64,000 nucleotides of DNA from Thermoleophilaceae bacterium (GCA_036378175.1 DASUWY010000048.1:62001-126000); one strand, 5' to 3'. Counted from the first letter of the stretch, positions 27,785 through 39,193 are shown. The notes: generated by a model from the letters alone, not told the origin. A program made the numbers and translations.

Positions 27785-28213
27785 GTGGCCAACGTACTAG
27801 TCGTTGCCAATCGCACTGCCGAGTCTCCTGAGCTTCTCGACGCGCTCCGTCAGCGCGCCGCTCGGGGCGAGGCGACCTTCACGCTGTTAGTCCCCGCGAC
27901 GCCTCACGGCGTGGCTTGGGCCGCGGACATGCACTCGGGCGGCTCAGAGGCCGAGGACCACATGAACGCGGCCGTGCAGCGCATGCGAGAAGCGGGGCTG
28001 AACGTGAGGGAGGGGAAGGTCGGCGATCCGGATCCGATCGCGGCCGTGCAGGACGAGGTGAACTTCGCGAGCTACGACGAGGTCGTGGTATCCACGCTGC
28101 CGGGCGGCATCTCGAAGTGGCTCAAGCTCGACCTGCCGCACCGCGTGGAACGCGTCACGGGACTGCCGACCACCCACGTGCTCGCACAGGAGGCTAAGGT
28201 TCCATCCTCCTGA
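27785..28213 (+). CDS. Universal-stress-protein-like protein
   Basis: A 142-residue alpha/beta protein starting at GTG 27785, eight bases after GAGGAGG. The start MANVLVVANRTAESPELLDAL and the repeated strand-helix pattern, with the later YDEVVVSTLPGGISKWLKLD, match a USP-like family common in actinomycetes (HUP fold). The classical ATP loop GxxGxxGS is not obvious. Role unknown, possibly nucleotide binding under stress. The stop overlaps the ATG of the next small gene by one base. Confidence 0.65.
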   Translation: MANVLVVANRTAESPELLDALRQRAARGEATFTLLVPATPHGVAWAADMHSGGSEAEDHMNAAVQRMREAGLNVREGKVGDPDPIAAVQDEVNFASYDEVVVSTLPGGISKWLKLDLPHRVERVTGLPTTHVLAQEAKVPSS

Positions 28214-28386
28214 TGGGCCTCGAAGAACACAGCCTCGACCCAGTAATCGAACGCAACTGCGCCGAGTGCGGCGCGAAGCTCACGAGCCAGGAGATCCAGG
28301 CGTCGCTCGATGCCGGTGGGCCGTTCCTGTGCTCTGTGCACGCGGCTGAGGAGGTTCCGCTGGAAGAGGAAGATCAGCCGGAGTAG
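28213..28386 (+). CDS. 57-residue Cys-rich protein, possible zinc ribbon
   Basis: A short gene beginning on the last base of the USP-like gene (TGATG) and ending at TAG 28384-28386. The peptide has an acidic N-terminus (MGLEEHSLDPVIERN), a CAECGAKLT knuckle at residues 15-23, and a second FLCSVH (Cys40, His43), giving C-x2-C ... C-x2-H ligands. The C-terminus is strongly acidic (EEVPLEEEDQPE). The coupling and the ligand pattern support a real product. Role unknown. Confidence 0.65.
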   Translation: MGLEEHSLDPVIERNCAECGAKLTSQEIQASLDAGGPFLCSVHAAEEVPLEEEDQPE

Positions 28387-28399
28387 ACGGCCACGGGCT

Positions 28400-29986
<1,587 letters not shown>

Positions 29987-30026
29987 TAGGTGCGATATCG
30001 GCGCGCGGCGTGAAGAGTTGAGCGGA

Positions 30027-31397
30027 TCAGCGCAGCGAAAGCTGTGCAACGCACTCGATGTGCGGTGTTTGCGGGAACATGTCGACCGGGCGAACCCGAT
30101 CGAGCGCGTACCCCGCGTCCGCAATCTGACGCGCGTTGGGTGCGAGCGTCGTGGGATTGCACGACACGTAGACGATCCGCTTCGCGCCGGCCTCGATCAT
30201 CCGCCGCACGATCTTCTGCGACAGGCCCGCCCGGGGCGGGTCCACCACCAGCACGTCCGGCGCGCCGGCCTCGTCCACGAGCGGGCGCATCGCCGTGCGC
30301 ACGTCACCGGCGTAGAAGCGGGCGTTGTCTATCCCGTTCAGCCGCGCGTTCTCGAGCGCGTCCGCCACCGCATGCTCCACCAGCTCGATGCCCCACACCT
30401 CGCCGGCGGCCGGCGCGAGCGCCAGCGCGATCGTGCCGATGCCGCTGAACAGGTCGTACACGCGCTCCCGGCCGCTCAGCTCCGCGAGCTCCACCGCCGC
30501 TCCGTAGAGGCGCTCGGCCATCTCGGTGTTCGTCTGGAAGAACGCATCGGGCGAGATGCGAAAGCGAAGGCGCTCGCCGGCGCAGGTGAGCTCCTCCTCG
30601 ATCGTCGCCGACCCGGTGAGCAAGTCCGTCTCGCCCTCGCGCGTGGTCTCGGCCACGCCTGCCGTGCGAGTCCAGAGCACGCCGGTGGCCTCCACCGCCT
30701 GCGCCAGATCGAGCGCACGGAAATCGCCCTCGCTCGTGACCACGCGCGCCTGCAGCTGTCCGCTGCGGCGGCCCTCTCTCACCACAAGGTTGCGCAGGAG
30801 CCCGCTGCCGCCCCGGCGGTCGTAGGCCGACAATCCCTCCTCGCGGCACCAGGCCTTCACCGCCTCCCGCACGGAGTCCACACGCTCGGACGCGAGTATG
30901 TCCTCGGTCACGTCATCGATCTCGTTCCAGCGGCCCGGCCGGTGGAAGCCGAGCACGAGCTCCCCGGCCTCGGACTCGCCGAACGAGTACTCGAGCTTGT
31001 TGCGGTAGCGCCACGGCTCCACCGCCGGGACGATCGGCTCGATGAGGACGTTCTCGAAGCCGCCGATGCGCGTGAGCGCCTCGCGCACCTGGGACTCCTT
31101 CTCCTCCAGCTGGCGCTCGTAGGGGAGCACCTGCCAGGGCGCACCGGGATGCGGCGCGCGCGGCTCGATCCGGTCGCCGCTCGGATCGAGCAGCTCCACC
31201 ACGCGGGCCTCGGCGTACGCGCGCTTACGCTTGCTCACCCGCGCAAGCACGCGGTCGCCGGGCACCGCTCCCTGAACGAAGACCACGTAGCCGTCGAGCC
31301 GCGCCACGCCGGCGCCGCCGTACGCGAGCGCGTCGATCGACAGCTCGAGCTCGTCGCCCAGCCGCGGCCGGGTGCCGGTGGGTGAGGAGGACTCCAC
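30027..31397 (-). CDS. RlmD/TrmA-type RNA (uracil-5-)-methyltransferase without Fe-S cysteines
   Basis: A 456-residue methyltransferase with an N-terminal TRAM domain (about 12-66), a central domain and a SAM-binding C-terminal domain: VYDLFSGIGTIALALAP, DVLVVDPPRAGLSQ and the catalytic Cys in YVSCNPTTLAP. The segment that holds the C-x5-C-x2-C cluster ligands in Escherichia RlmD reads PHPGAPWQVLPYERQLEEK here, so the cluster is absent, as in some Gram-positive relatives. Target rRNA or tRNA position cannot be told. The gene is divergent from the peptidase gene, with 20 bases between starts. Confidence 0.87.
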   Translation of the reverse strand: MESSSPTGTRPRLGDELELSIDALAYGGAGVARLDGYVVFVQGAVPGDRVLARVSKRKRAYAEARVVELLDPSGDRIEPRAPHPGAPWQVLPYERQLEEKESQVREALTRIGGFENVLIEPIVPAVEPWRYRNKLEYSFGESEAGELVLGFHRPGRWNEIDDVTEDILASERVDSVREAVKAWCREEGLSAYDRRGGSGLLRNLVVREGRRSGQLQARVVTSEGDFRALDLAQAVEATGVLWTRTAGVAETTREGETDLLTGSATIEEELTCAGERLRFRISPDAFFQTNTEMAERLYGAAVELAELSGRERVYDLFSGIGTIALALAPAAGEVWGIELVEHAVADALENARLNGIDNARFYAGDVRTAMRPLVDEAGAPDVLVVDPPRAGLSQKIVRRMIEAGAKRIVYVSCNPTTLAPNARQIADAGYALDRVRPVDMFPQTPHIECVAQLSLR

Positions 31398-31403
31398 GGT
31401 CTT

Positions 31404-31409
31404 TATGCT
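31404..31409 (+). promoter_or_regulatory. Candidate leaderless -10 box for the M3-like peptidase
   Basis: TATGCT, then eight bases, then the GTG start at 31418. The only room for a promoter is inside the 5' end of the divergent methyltransferase gene, so a leaderless transcript is likely. Confidence 0.4.
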
Positions 31410-31417
31410 GGCAGCCC

Positions 31418-32863
31418 GTGAACCTGCCCGCCTATCGCGACGACGCCGAGGAGTTCGTCTCGTCGCTCGACCGTGAGTACTACCGGCACTTCGCCGGGCT
31501 CCAGGACGAGTTCGACATAGAGGCGATCTACGACCGCCACGCCGAGCTGTTCTCGCGAGACAGCGTGCAGCGGCTGCGCGAGGAGGGCACGACCCAGCTC
31601 GTGGAGTTCGCCGTGCACGGATTCATCGGCCGCGCGACGAAGGCGGAGAGCGCGGAGCTCGCGCGGCGGGAGGCGGCCCTCGAGATCGAGGTGGACGGCG
31701 AGCGCATGCCGTTCAGGCAGTCGGCGGTGATCCAGGCGAACGAGCGCGATCCGGAGCGGCGCCACGCGATCGAGACGGCGCGCCTCGAGGCGGCGGAGCG
31801 GAAGCTCGACCCGCTGCTGCGCGAGGCGCTCGAGCGCTCGCACGCGCTGGCCGGGGAGCTGGGCTGGCCGAGCATGCGCGCGATGTGCGAGGAGCTGTCG
31901 GGCATCGACCTCGGCGCGCTCGAGGCGCAGACCTCCGCGTTCCTCGAGAGCACGGAGAACATGTACGAGCAGATCGTCTCCGGCCCACTGGAGAACGAGC
32001 TGGGCTACGGCTTCGACCGCTTCCGCCGCGCGGACATGGCCTACTTCTTCAGGGCGCCGTCGCTCGACGGCGTGTACCCCGACGCCCGCCTGCTCGAGAG
32101 CCTCGAGCAGACCCTGAGTGGGCTCCAGCTCCATCCGCCCGGCGTGATCCTCGATGTGGAGCAGCGGCCGAAGAAGAACCCCCGCGCGTTCTGCTCGCCC
32201 GTGCGCGTGCCCGACGAGGTGTACCTCGTGATCTCGCGCCGCGGCGGCCGCGACGACTACGAGACTCTCTTCCACGAGGCGGGGCACGCGCAGCACTTCG
32301 CGCACATGCCGGAGTCGCTGCCCATGGAGCACCGCTACCTCGGCGACAACTCGATCACCGAGAGCTTCGCCTTCCTCTTCCAGCACCTCACCGCCAACCC
32401 GGCGTGGCTGCGCGCGCGGCTCGACATCCAGGAGCCGGCGCAGATCGAGGCGCAGTTCCGCGCGGTCAAGCTGATCTTCCTGCGCCGCTACGCGGCGAAG
32501 CTCTCGTACGAGCTCGTGCTGCATTCGGCACCCCCGTCACTCGATCCGCTGCGCGAGGTCTATGCCCGGCGGCTGTCGGACGCGCTCCACATCGAGTGGC
32601 CGAGCGCGAGCTGGCTCAGCGACGTGGACGCGTTCTTCTACGCGGCTGCGTACATCCGAGCGTGGGCCCTCGAGACGCACGTGCGCCGTCTGCTGCACGA
32701 GCGCTTCGGCGACCTATGGTTCGACGAGCCGGAGGCGGGCGAGTTCCTCATCACGCTGTGGCGCCAGGGCCAGAGCATGCGCGGCGACGAGCTGCTGCGC
32801 GAGCTCACCGGCGCCGAGCTCGACTTCAGCGCGCTGCTCGACGACCTCAAGCTCGCCGCTTGA
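31418..32863 (+). CDS. M3-like zinc metallopeptidase
   Basis: A 481-residue mostly helical protein of the gluzincin type. The zinc motif HExxH is in ETLFHEAGHAQHFAH, and a third ligand Glu is in DNSITESFAFLFQHL about 25 residues later, the M3/M32 arrangement. AFCSPVRVPDEVYLVI before it and AYIRAWALETHVRR near the end also fit oligoendopeptidases. Likely a cytosolic oligopeptidase. Start GTG is supported by the upstream box; the frame is open about 36 bases further. The 3' end overlaps the convergent DHFR-like gene by 17 bases. Confidence 0.82.
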   Translation: MNLPAYRDDAEEFVSSLDREYYRHFAGLQDEFDIEAIYDRHAELFSRDSVQRLREEGTTQLVEFAVHGFIGRATKAESAELARREAALEIEVDGERMPFRQSAVIQANERDPERRHAIETARLEAAERKLDPLLREALERSHALAGELGWPSMRAMCEELSGIDLGALEAQTSAFLESTENMYEQIVSGPLENELGYGFDRFRRADMAYFFRAPSLDGVYPDARLLESLEQTLSGLQLHPPGVILDVEQRPKKNPRAFCSPVRVPDEVYLVISRRGGRDDYETLFHEAGHAQHFAHMPESLPMEHRYLGDNSITESFAFLFQHLTANPAWLRARLDIQEPAQIEAQFRAVKLIFLRRYAAKLSYELVLHSAPPSLDPLREVYARRLSDALHIEWPSASWLSDVDAFFYAAAYIRAWALETHVRRLLHERFGDLWFDEPEAGEFLITLWRQGQSMRGDELLRELTGAELDFSALLDDLKLAA

Positions 32864-33383
32864 GCGGGCGGTAGTCGAGCAGCACGAGGCGTCGGTCGAG
32901 GACCCGCTGCTCGGCCAGCTCGAGGTCGATGTCCGGCAGCCCGGCGAGGAATGGCTCGCGCCCGGTCTCGCCGAGGATCTGAGGGAAGACCACGAGCCGC
33001 AGGCGGTCGAGCAGCCCGTTTGCGAGAAGCGACCTCACGAGCGAAAGGCTGCCCATGCAGCGCAGCGGCGGACCCTCTTCGGACTTGAGCTCGCGCACCT
33101 TCTCGATCGAATCGAGCAGCCGCGCGTTCCAGGAGAGCGGCTCGCTCAGCGTCGTCGACACCACGAACTTCGGGAGCGCGTCCATCCGGTTGTCATACCC
33201 CTCGTTGGACATCGCCGAGAACAGCTCGTAGGTCACCCGGCCGAGCAGCAAACCCTGCGGCTTGGCCAGCTCCTCATCGATCCAGCGCTCGAGCTCAGGC
33301 CCCAGGTAGCCGAAGTACGCGGGGCTGCGCTCGCCCCTGGCGAACCCGTCGACGGTGGTGAAGAGGTCGGCGAGGAGCTCTAT
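32847..33383 (-). CDS. Dihydrofolate-reductase-fold (RibD C-terminal-like) protein with non-standard start
   Basis: A reductase-like protein of about 178 residues. The coding pattern runs from ELLADLFTTVDGFARGERSP through QGLLLGRVTYELF, RCMGSLSLVRSLL and LRLVVFPQILGETGRE, the usual order in small NADPH-dependent RibD-like proteins. No ATG, GTG or TTG occurs in frame before the internal TTG at 33249-33251, which would remove the conserved first 44 residues. The best start is ATA at 33381-33383, overlapping the TAG stop of the upstream gene (ATAG). Substrate unknown. Confidence 0.75.
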   Translation of the reverse strand: MELLADLFTTVDGFARGERSPAYFGYLGPELERWIDEELAKPQGLLLGRVTYELFSAMSNEGYDNRMDALPKFVVSTTLSEPLSWNARLLDSIEKVRELKSEEGPPLRCMGSLSLVRSLLANGLLDRLRLVVFPQILGETGREPFLAGLPDIDLELAEQRVLDRRLVLLDYRPLKRRA

Positions 33384-34147
33384 GAGCCCAGGCGCTGTTC
33401 GATGTCGCTGAGCACGGTCTTGCGGTTGGCGTGACGCTTCTCGTAGTCGCGCACCTTGCGCAGCTCCGCCGGCTTGAGGCCGCCGAGGCGGCCCTGCACC
33501 TGAGAGACCGTGAGGTCGTCGTAGCCGATGATCGGGAACGCGGGTCCCACGCCCGCGGCGCGGCGCGCTCGGTCCGCCTGCGCCAGCACCGGATCGGCCG
33601 CTGAGCGTGCGAGGGCCGTTGCCTCGGTCACCTGCCGGCGTGCGCGGCTCGCGGCGTCGGTGCCGCGCTTGCGCGCCCCGGTCACGCCGCCGCCGCTGCG
33701 CGCGAGCAGCGACTCGAGGTCACGCAGCACGTCGTCGGTCTGCTTGCGGCCCCGGTTGATCAGATCCTGCGCGAGCTTCTGAGCGTCGTCGGCGGTCATG
33801 CGGCCGCGGCTCACGGCGTCCTCCATCACCTCTTCGATGCGGTCGCGCGTGAGCATCACGAGGTTGAGCGGCCCGATGATCCCACGGCTGAGCGCGTTGC
33901 GAACGTCGGCCGCGCTCTTGCCCGAGAGCTCCGCCGGCTTGGTGGCGGCGGTGGCCGTCTGGCGCGCCCGCTTCTGGGCGGTCTGCTGCCGGCCTCGGGC
34001 CTGGCCGCCCTTCTTGGCGGCGGCTTTGCGCTTTGTCGAACCCGAGTTGCTGGACCGGGATGCAGAGCTGCTCCGGCTCTTGGTGGATGCGCTGGACTTG
34101 CGCGTAGATCCCCCACTGCGGCTGCCTGAACTGCGTCGTTCTGCCAT
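33380..34147 (-). CDS. Protein with a histone-like basic tail and phasin-like helical core
   Basis: A 255-residue protein starting at ATG 34145-34147 after GGAGAGGAG. Residues 1-85 are a disordered tail of Ser, Arg, Lys, Ala and Gly, like histone H1-type tails. Residues 90-160 form amphipathic helices (NALSRGIIGPLNLVMLTRDR, IEEVMEDAVSRGRMTADDAQ) that recall phasin-like or membrane-surface helices. The C-terminal 50 residues contain FPIIGYDDLTVSQVQGRLGG, ELRKVRDYEKRHANRKTVL, a module frequent in actinomycetes. DNA binding by the tail is inference. The stop overlaps the presumed start of the DHFR-like gene. Confidence 0.7.
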   Translation of the reverse strand: MAERRSSGSRSGGSTRKSSASTKSRSSSASRSSNSGSTKRKAAAKKGGQARGRQQTAQKRARQTATAATKPAELSGKSAADVRNALSRGIIGPLNLVMLTRDRIEEVMEDAVSRGRMTADDAQKLAQDLINRGRKQTDDVLRDLESLLARSGGGVTGARKRGTDAASRARRQVTEATALARSAADPVLAQADRARRAAGVGPAFPIIGYDDLTVSQVQGRLGGLKPAELRKVRDYEKRHANRKTVLSDIEQRLGS

Positions 34148-34182
34148 CCCTCGCTCCTCTCCCTGGTCGCAGGCACGCGGCA

Positions 34183-34932
34183 CTATGCCATGGAGAACAC
34201 TCCGGTGACCACCCCGTGGTCGGATAGGCGCGTCCCCGGATCGGCGTCGCGGCGCTCGGCCGGCAGCCAGTCCGGCCGCTCGATCACTTCCAGACCCCTC
34301 ACGAGGAGATGATCTATCGCCGTGGGGGCCGTGGGGGGTGCGAGGCCGAAGCGGCTACCGAGCTCATCGAAGGTGGCGGGGTCCTCGGCAGGGCGCAGGT
34401 TCAGGTCCCCGCCGAAGAGCAGCCGCTCGTTCGCGCCACACCAGTCCGCGGCGCGCACCAGCTCGCGAGCCGCGGCACGCGGGCGGTTGGCGCTCGCGTG
34501 CAGGTTCGCGACGGCGAGCGGCTCCGCGCCCTCGCGCTCGAGGCGAGCCCACAGGAGGCGGCGGCGCTCGGGGAAGCGAGCCAGCGTGAGACGCCGCGTG
34601 TCGGCGATGCGCCACGGCGGCCGGACGAGCAGCTGGTTCGACCCGCCCTCGTTCGACTTGATCAGGTCCGGCTTCCAATCGGCGATCCGGCCGCGCAGCG
34701 AGGAGCCGAAGTTGCGCGAGGTGAGCGCGATCGCACCGCTCGCCCCAACGCCGCGGCAGAGCTGCTCGAACCAGCGCGGAGGCGCCTCCTGGAGCAGCGC
34801 GATGTCCCACGGCTCACGCCGGAGCAGCTCCACGAACTCGTCCAGCAGCGGACGGCCCGCTGGCGGGTGGGCGCGACCGTGGAAGAGGTTCCACGTGAGC
34901 GCACGAAATACGATGCCGGGGTGACGCGCCAC
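34183..34932 (-). CDS. Endonuclease/exonuclease/phosphatase-family protein
   Basis: A 249-residue EEP-fold hydrolase. Motifs in order: LTWNLFHGR (Asn), IALLQEAP (metal-binding Glu), AVANLHASANRP, LLFGGDLNLRPAED (catalytic Asp-x-Asn) and the final RLSDHGVVTGVF (Asp-His). Substrate could be DNA, a nucleotide or a phospholipid head group. The GTG start at 34930-34932 is the only available one and lies past the argF start on the opposite strand, so the two genes overlap head to head by 12 bases. Confidence 0.82.
   Translation of the reverse strand: MARHPGIVFRALTWNLFHGRAHPPAGRPLLDEFVELLRREPWDIALLQEAPPRWFEQLCRGVGASGAIALTSRNFGSSLRGRIADWKPDLIKSNEGGSNQLLVRPPWRIADTRRLTLARFPERRRLLWARLEREGAEPLAVANLHASANRPRAAARELVRAADWCGANERLLFGGDLNLRPAEDPATFDELGSRFGLAPPTAPTAIDHLLVRGLEVIERPDWLPAERRDADPGTRLSDHGVVTGVFSMA
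34909..34914 (+). promoter_or_regulatory. Candidate leaderless -10 box for argF
   Basis: TACGAT, six bases, then the argF GTG at 34921. The box lies inside the 5' end of the divergent EEP gene and there is no Shine-Dalgarno sequence before the GTG. Confidence 0.5.
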
Positions 34933-35838
34933 TTCCTGACCGGCGAGGAGCTTACGGCTGACGAGCTCTCGGCCCTGCTCGACCGCGCCGACTTCCTCAA
35001 GCAGGACCGCTGGGCGTCCGCCCAGCTCACCGGCCGCAGCGTGGCACTCGTGTTCGAGAAGCCGTCCACGCGCACCCGCATCTCGTTCGAGGTTGGAGTG
35101 CGAGAGCTGGGCGGCAATCCGATCGTGCTGCGCGGCGACGAGATGCAGCTGTCCCGCGGCGAGTCACCGCGCGACACGGCGCTCGTGCTGTCGCGCTTCG
35201 TGCACGCGATTGCGGTGCGCACGTTCGCCGACGAGCTGCTCGAGGAGCTCGCGGCGCACGCGAGCGTGCCCGTGATCAACATGCTCACGGCGGGGCACCA
35301 TCCCTGCCAAGCGCTGGCCGATCTGCAGACGATCCGCGAGCGCTTCGGCACGCTCGAGGGACTGAAGCTCGCCTACGTGGGCGACGGCAACAACGTCGCG
35401 CACTCCCTGATGCTGCTCGGCGCCAAGGCCGGGATGGAGGTGGCGGTGGCGTGCCCGGCGGAGCTCGCTCCTGATCCGGAGATCGTCGCGCGTGCCGGTG
35501 GCGTTCTCGTGACGCAGGATCCCGCCGAGGCGGCGCAGGGCGCCCATGCTCTCTACACCGACGTGTGGGTGAGCATGGGAGACGAAGTCGAAGCGGAGCG
35601 GCGGCGTTCGCTGCTCGGGCCCTACCGGCTAGAACAGGCGCTGCTCGCGCGTGCGCGCCCTGACGCCATCGTGCTGCACTGCCTGCCCGCGCATCCCGGC
35701 GAGGAGATCACCGAGGAGCTGCTGTACGGCGAGCGCTCCGCGGTATGGGACCAGGCGGAGAACCGGCTGCACGCGCAGAAGGCGCTGCTCGAGCTACTTG
35801 TCACAAGCCGCCCTCGTAGCCTTCCCGCCTCCGGATGA
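34921..35838 (+). CDS. argF: Ornithine carbamoyltransferase
   Basis: Transfers the carbamoyl group to ornithine in arginine synthesis. The 305-residue protein has the carbamoyl-phosphate motif KPSTRTR (47-53), MLTAGHHPCQALADLQTI, VGDGNNVAHSLMLLGAK, TDVWVSMGDE and the ornithine-binding HCLPAHPGEEI. HHPCQALAD and the SMG loop favour ornithine over acetylornithine or aspartate as acceptor. GTG start giving VTRHFLTGEELT. The stop overlaps the next ATG (ATGA). No other arg genes are nearby. Confidence 0.94.
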   Translation: MTRHFLTGEELTADELSALLDRADFLKQDRWASAQLTGRSVALVFEKPSTRTRISFEVGVRELGGNPIVLRGDEMQLSRGESPRDTALVLSRFVHAIAVRTFADELLEELAAHASVPVINMLTAGHHPCQALADLQTIRERFGTLEGLKLAYVGDGNNVAHSLMLLGAKAGMEVAVACPAELAPDPEIVARAGGVLVTQDPAEAAQGAHALYTDVWVSMGDEVEAERRRSLLGPYRLEQALLARARPDAIVLHCLPAHPGEEITEELLYGERSAVWDQAENRLHAQKALLELLVTSRPRSLPASG

Positions 35839-36222
35839 GGCGCCCGATCTCACTTCTCACGTTCTCCCTCACGCTGCTCACGGCCGGCTGCGGCTCGAGC
35901 GGCGGGGGTACCGGCACCACCGCGCCACCTCAGGCGGCCGACAGCAACGGCGGCACGCCGGCCGGCGGCGTGACAAAGGTCTCGATGCACAACATCCAGT
36001 TCAACCCGAAGACGGTGACCGTGAAGACGGGCTCGACCGTGGAGTGGGTGAACGACGATTCGGTGAGCCACGACGTGACGAAGACGCTGGGACCGGGACC
36101 CAAGTTCCAGTCCGGCACCGGCGATCTGGCGAGCGGCGATACCTACAAGGTCACGTTCCACACCGCCGGCACCGTCAAGTACGAGTGCACCGTCCACCCG
36201 GGGATGACCGGGACCGTGGTCG

Positions 36223-36230
<8 letters not shown>
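35835..36230 (+). CDS. Plastocyanin-like copper lipoprotein
   Basis: A 131-residue lipoprotein: signal peptide with lipobox LTAGC (Cys19), a Gly/Ser/Thr-rich spacer (20-45) and a cupredoxin domain. The type 1 copper ligands are all present: His79 (SVSHDV), Cys118, His121 and Met124 in YECTVHPGMTG. Expected to be anchored outside the membrane and to carry electrons. It is coupled to argF by an ATGA overlap, which is probably positional only. Its 3' end overlaps the convergent gene by eight bases. Confidence 0.9.
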
Positions 36231-37685
<1,455 letters not shown>

Positions 37686-37689
<4 letters not shown>

Positions 37690-38783
37690 CGCACACCCAC
37701 CGCAAAGCGCTCCGGGCTGAACGGGCGCACCGCGGCCGGCACCTCGCCGCCAGTGAGGAGCCCTGCCACCGCGTCCGCCGTAATCGGCGTGAGCAGCACG
37801 CCGTTTCGGTAGTGGCCGGTGGCCCAGATCACGTTCGCCGGCTCGCCCCGGCCGATGATCGGCAGGTTGTCCGGCGTGGCGGGCCGCAGTCCGGCGCGCG
37901 CGCCCGCGAACTCCAGCTCGGTCACGTCGGGCAGCACCTCGTACGCCGCCTCGAGCAGCCGGTAGACGCCCTCCACGGTCACCTGGGTGTCGAAGCCGCG
38001 CTCCTCCATCGTCCCGCCGAGCACCACGCGGCCGTCGCCGCGGTCGAGCAGGTAGCAGCGCGGCGTGCGGATCAGGTGCTCGGTGAGCGGCCTGTCGAGC
38101 GGCCTCCGCAGCGCAAGGATCTGGCCCTTGAGCGGGCGCACGGGCATGTCCGGCAGCCCGTCGATGCCTGAGCCGCTCCAGCAACCGGCTGCGATCACCA
38201 CCTGGTCGGCGGCGAGGGTGGCACCGGAGCGCAGCCGTACGCCGTGCGCGTCCACCGCGGCCACGGGGTCGCCCGTCCGAATGTCAAGCCCCTTGCCCAC
38301 GAGCGCGGACACCACGGCCATCGGGTCGACGTGCTGCTCGTGCGGGGCGTAGATGCCACCGCCGCAGCGCGGCGAAAGCCCGGGCTCGCGGCGTCGACAC
38401 TCGCTCGGCGTCAGCCATTCTGCCTCGAGCCCGAGCGACCGCTGGAAGCGGTGGAGGCGATGGAGCGCCTCCGCATCGTCGCGGTCGGCCGCAACGAGCA
38501 GTGCCCCCTCGCGCCGGTGATGGAGCTCCCCGCCGAGCTCCGGCGCGAACTCCTGCCAGCGCGCGTGCGCCTCGAGGTTGAGCCTGAGCAGCTCCTCCTC
38601 GCCGAACTCGGCCTCGGTCACCGGGGCGAGCATCCCGGCGGCCACGCCCGATGCGCCGGCGCCCGGACCGTGCGCGTCCACCACGAGCACCGAGAGGCCC
38701 CGCTGGCCGGCTCGCCAAGCGCATGCCAGGCCGATCAGGCCCGCGCCGACGACGACTACGTCGTGGCCACTGCGTTCCGGCAC
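37686..38783 (-). CDS. thiO: Glycine oxidase ThiO
   Basis: A 365-residue FAD enzyme of the DAO family that oxidises glycine to the imine used by ThiG. It has the dinucleotide loop VVVVGAGLIGLACAWRAGQ, GASGVAAGMLAPVTEAEFGE, RPLKGQILAL and the C-terminal WATGHYRNGVLLTPITA, all typical of ThiO. GTG start at 38781-38783, preceded by the TPP riboswitch, making it the first gene of thiO-thiS-thiG. Confidence 0.93.
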
Positions 38784-38814
38784 TGCGTGAGCTCCTTCCT
38801 TCGGAGGTCGCGCC

Positions 38815-38909
38815 GGCAGTCCCTACGCCGGAATTACCCGGATCAGGTTCAACGGTCGGCAGCGACCAGCTGCCCTCTCAGCCCGGTTAACCCGAGCTCC
38901 CGTACTGCA
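38815..38909 (-). promoter_or_regulatory. TPP riboswitch (THI element) controlling thiO-thiS-thiG
   Basis: On the minus strand the conserved aptamer is readable: GGGCTGAGAGGGCAG, then ACCGTTGAACCTGATC and CGGGTAATTCCGGCGTAGGGA. The closing P1 stem GCAGT/ACTGC pairs plus-strand 38904-38908 with 38816-38820. It ends about 30 bases before the thiO GTG, fitting control of translation or transcription of the thiazole genes by thiamine pyrophosphate. Confidence 0.95.
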
Positions 38910-38933
38910 GTGAATGCTACTCCGCGCTTACGT

Positions 38934-39158
38934 CTAGTAACGACGCGTGGGCGGCTCGTCCACGTAGGCGTCGCGCCGCGTCCGCATGCGATCCGCCCAG
39001 AAGGCGGTGTAGAGCAGCGACAGGATCAGCCCGATGATTCCGACGATCATCAGAATCAGCCCAGCCGTGTTGATGTTGAACGACGAGCTGTGGACGTTGA
39101 CGGCGTAGCGCAGGATCGCGCCTACGGCGATCAGCAGTATGGAAGTGCCAATGGTCAC
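38934..39158 (-). CDS. Small two-helix membrane protein (DUF6458-like)
   Basis: A 74-residue protein with two transmembrane helices (about 4-20 and 31-53) and a charged C-terminal tail (WADRMRTRRDAYVDEPPTRR). The start TIGTSILLIAVGAILRYAV and the linker before TAGLILMIVGIIGLILSL resemble the small DUF6458-type proteins of actinomycetes. The GTG at 39156-39158 gives the family N-terminus; the longer open frame upstream is not similar. Function unknown. Confidence 0.75.
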   Translation of the reverse strand: MTIGTSILLIAVGAILRYAVNVHSSSFNINTAGLILMIVGIIGLILSLLYTAFWADRMRTRRDAYVDEPPTRRY

Positions 39159-39193
39159 GGCGTATGTGGTACCCAGCGAGGCGAGGTGCGAAT

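Noticed and set aside
37690-38184. N-terminal extension of thiS to 233 residues
   Set aside because: It lies within thiO in another frame and lacks similarity; ThiS is normally about 66-70 residues.
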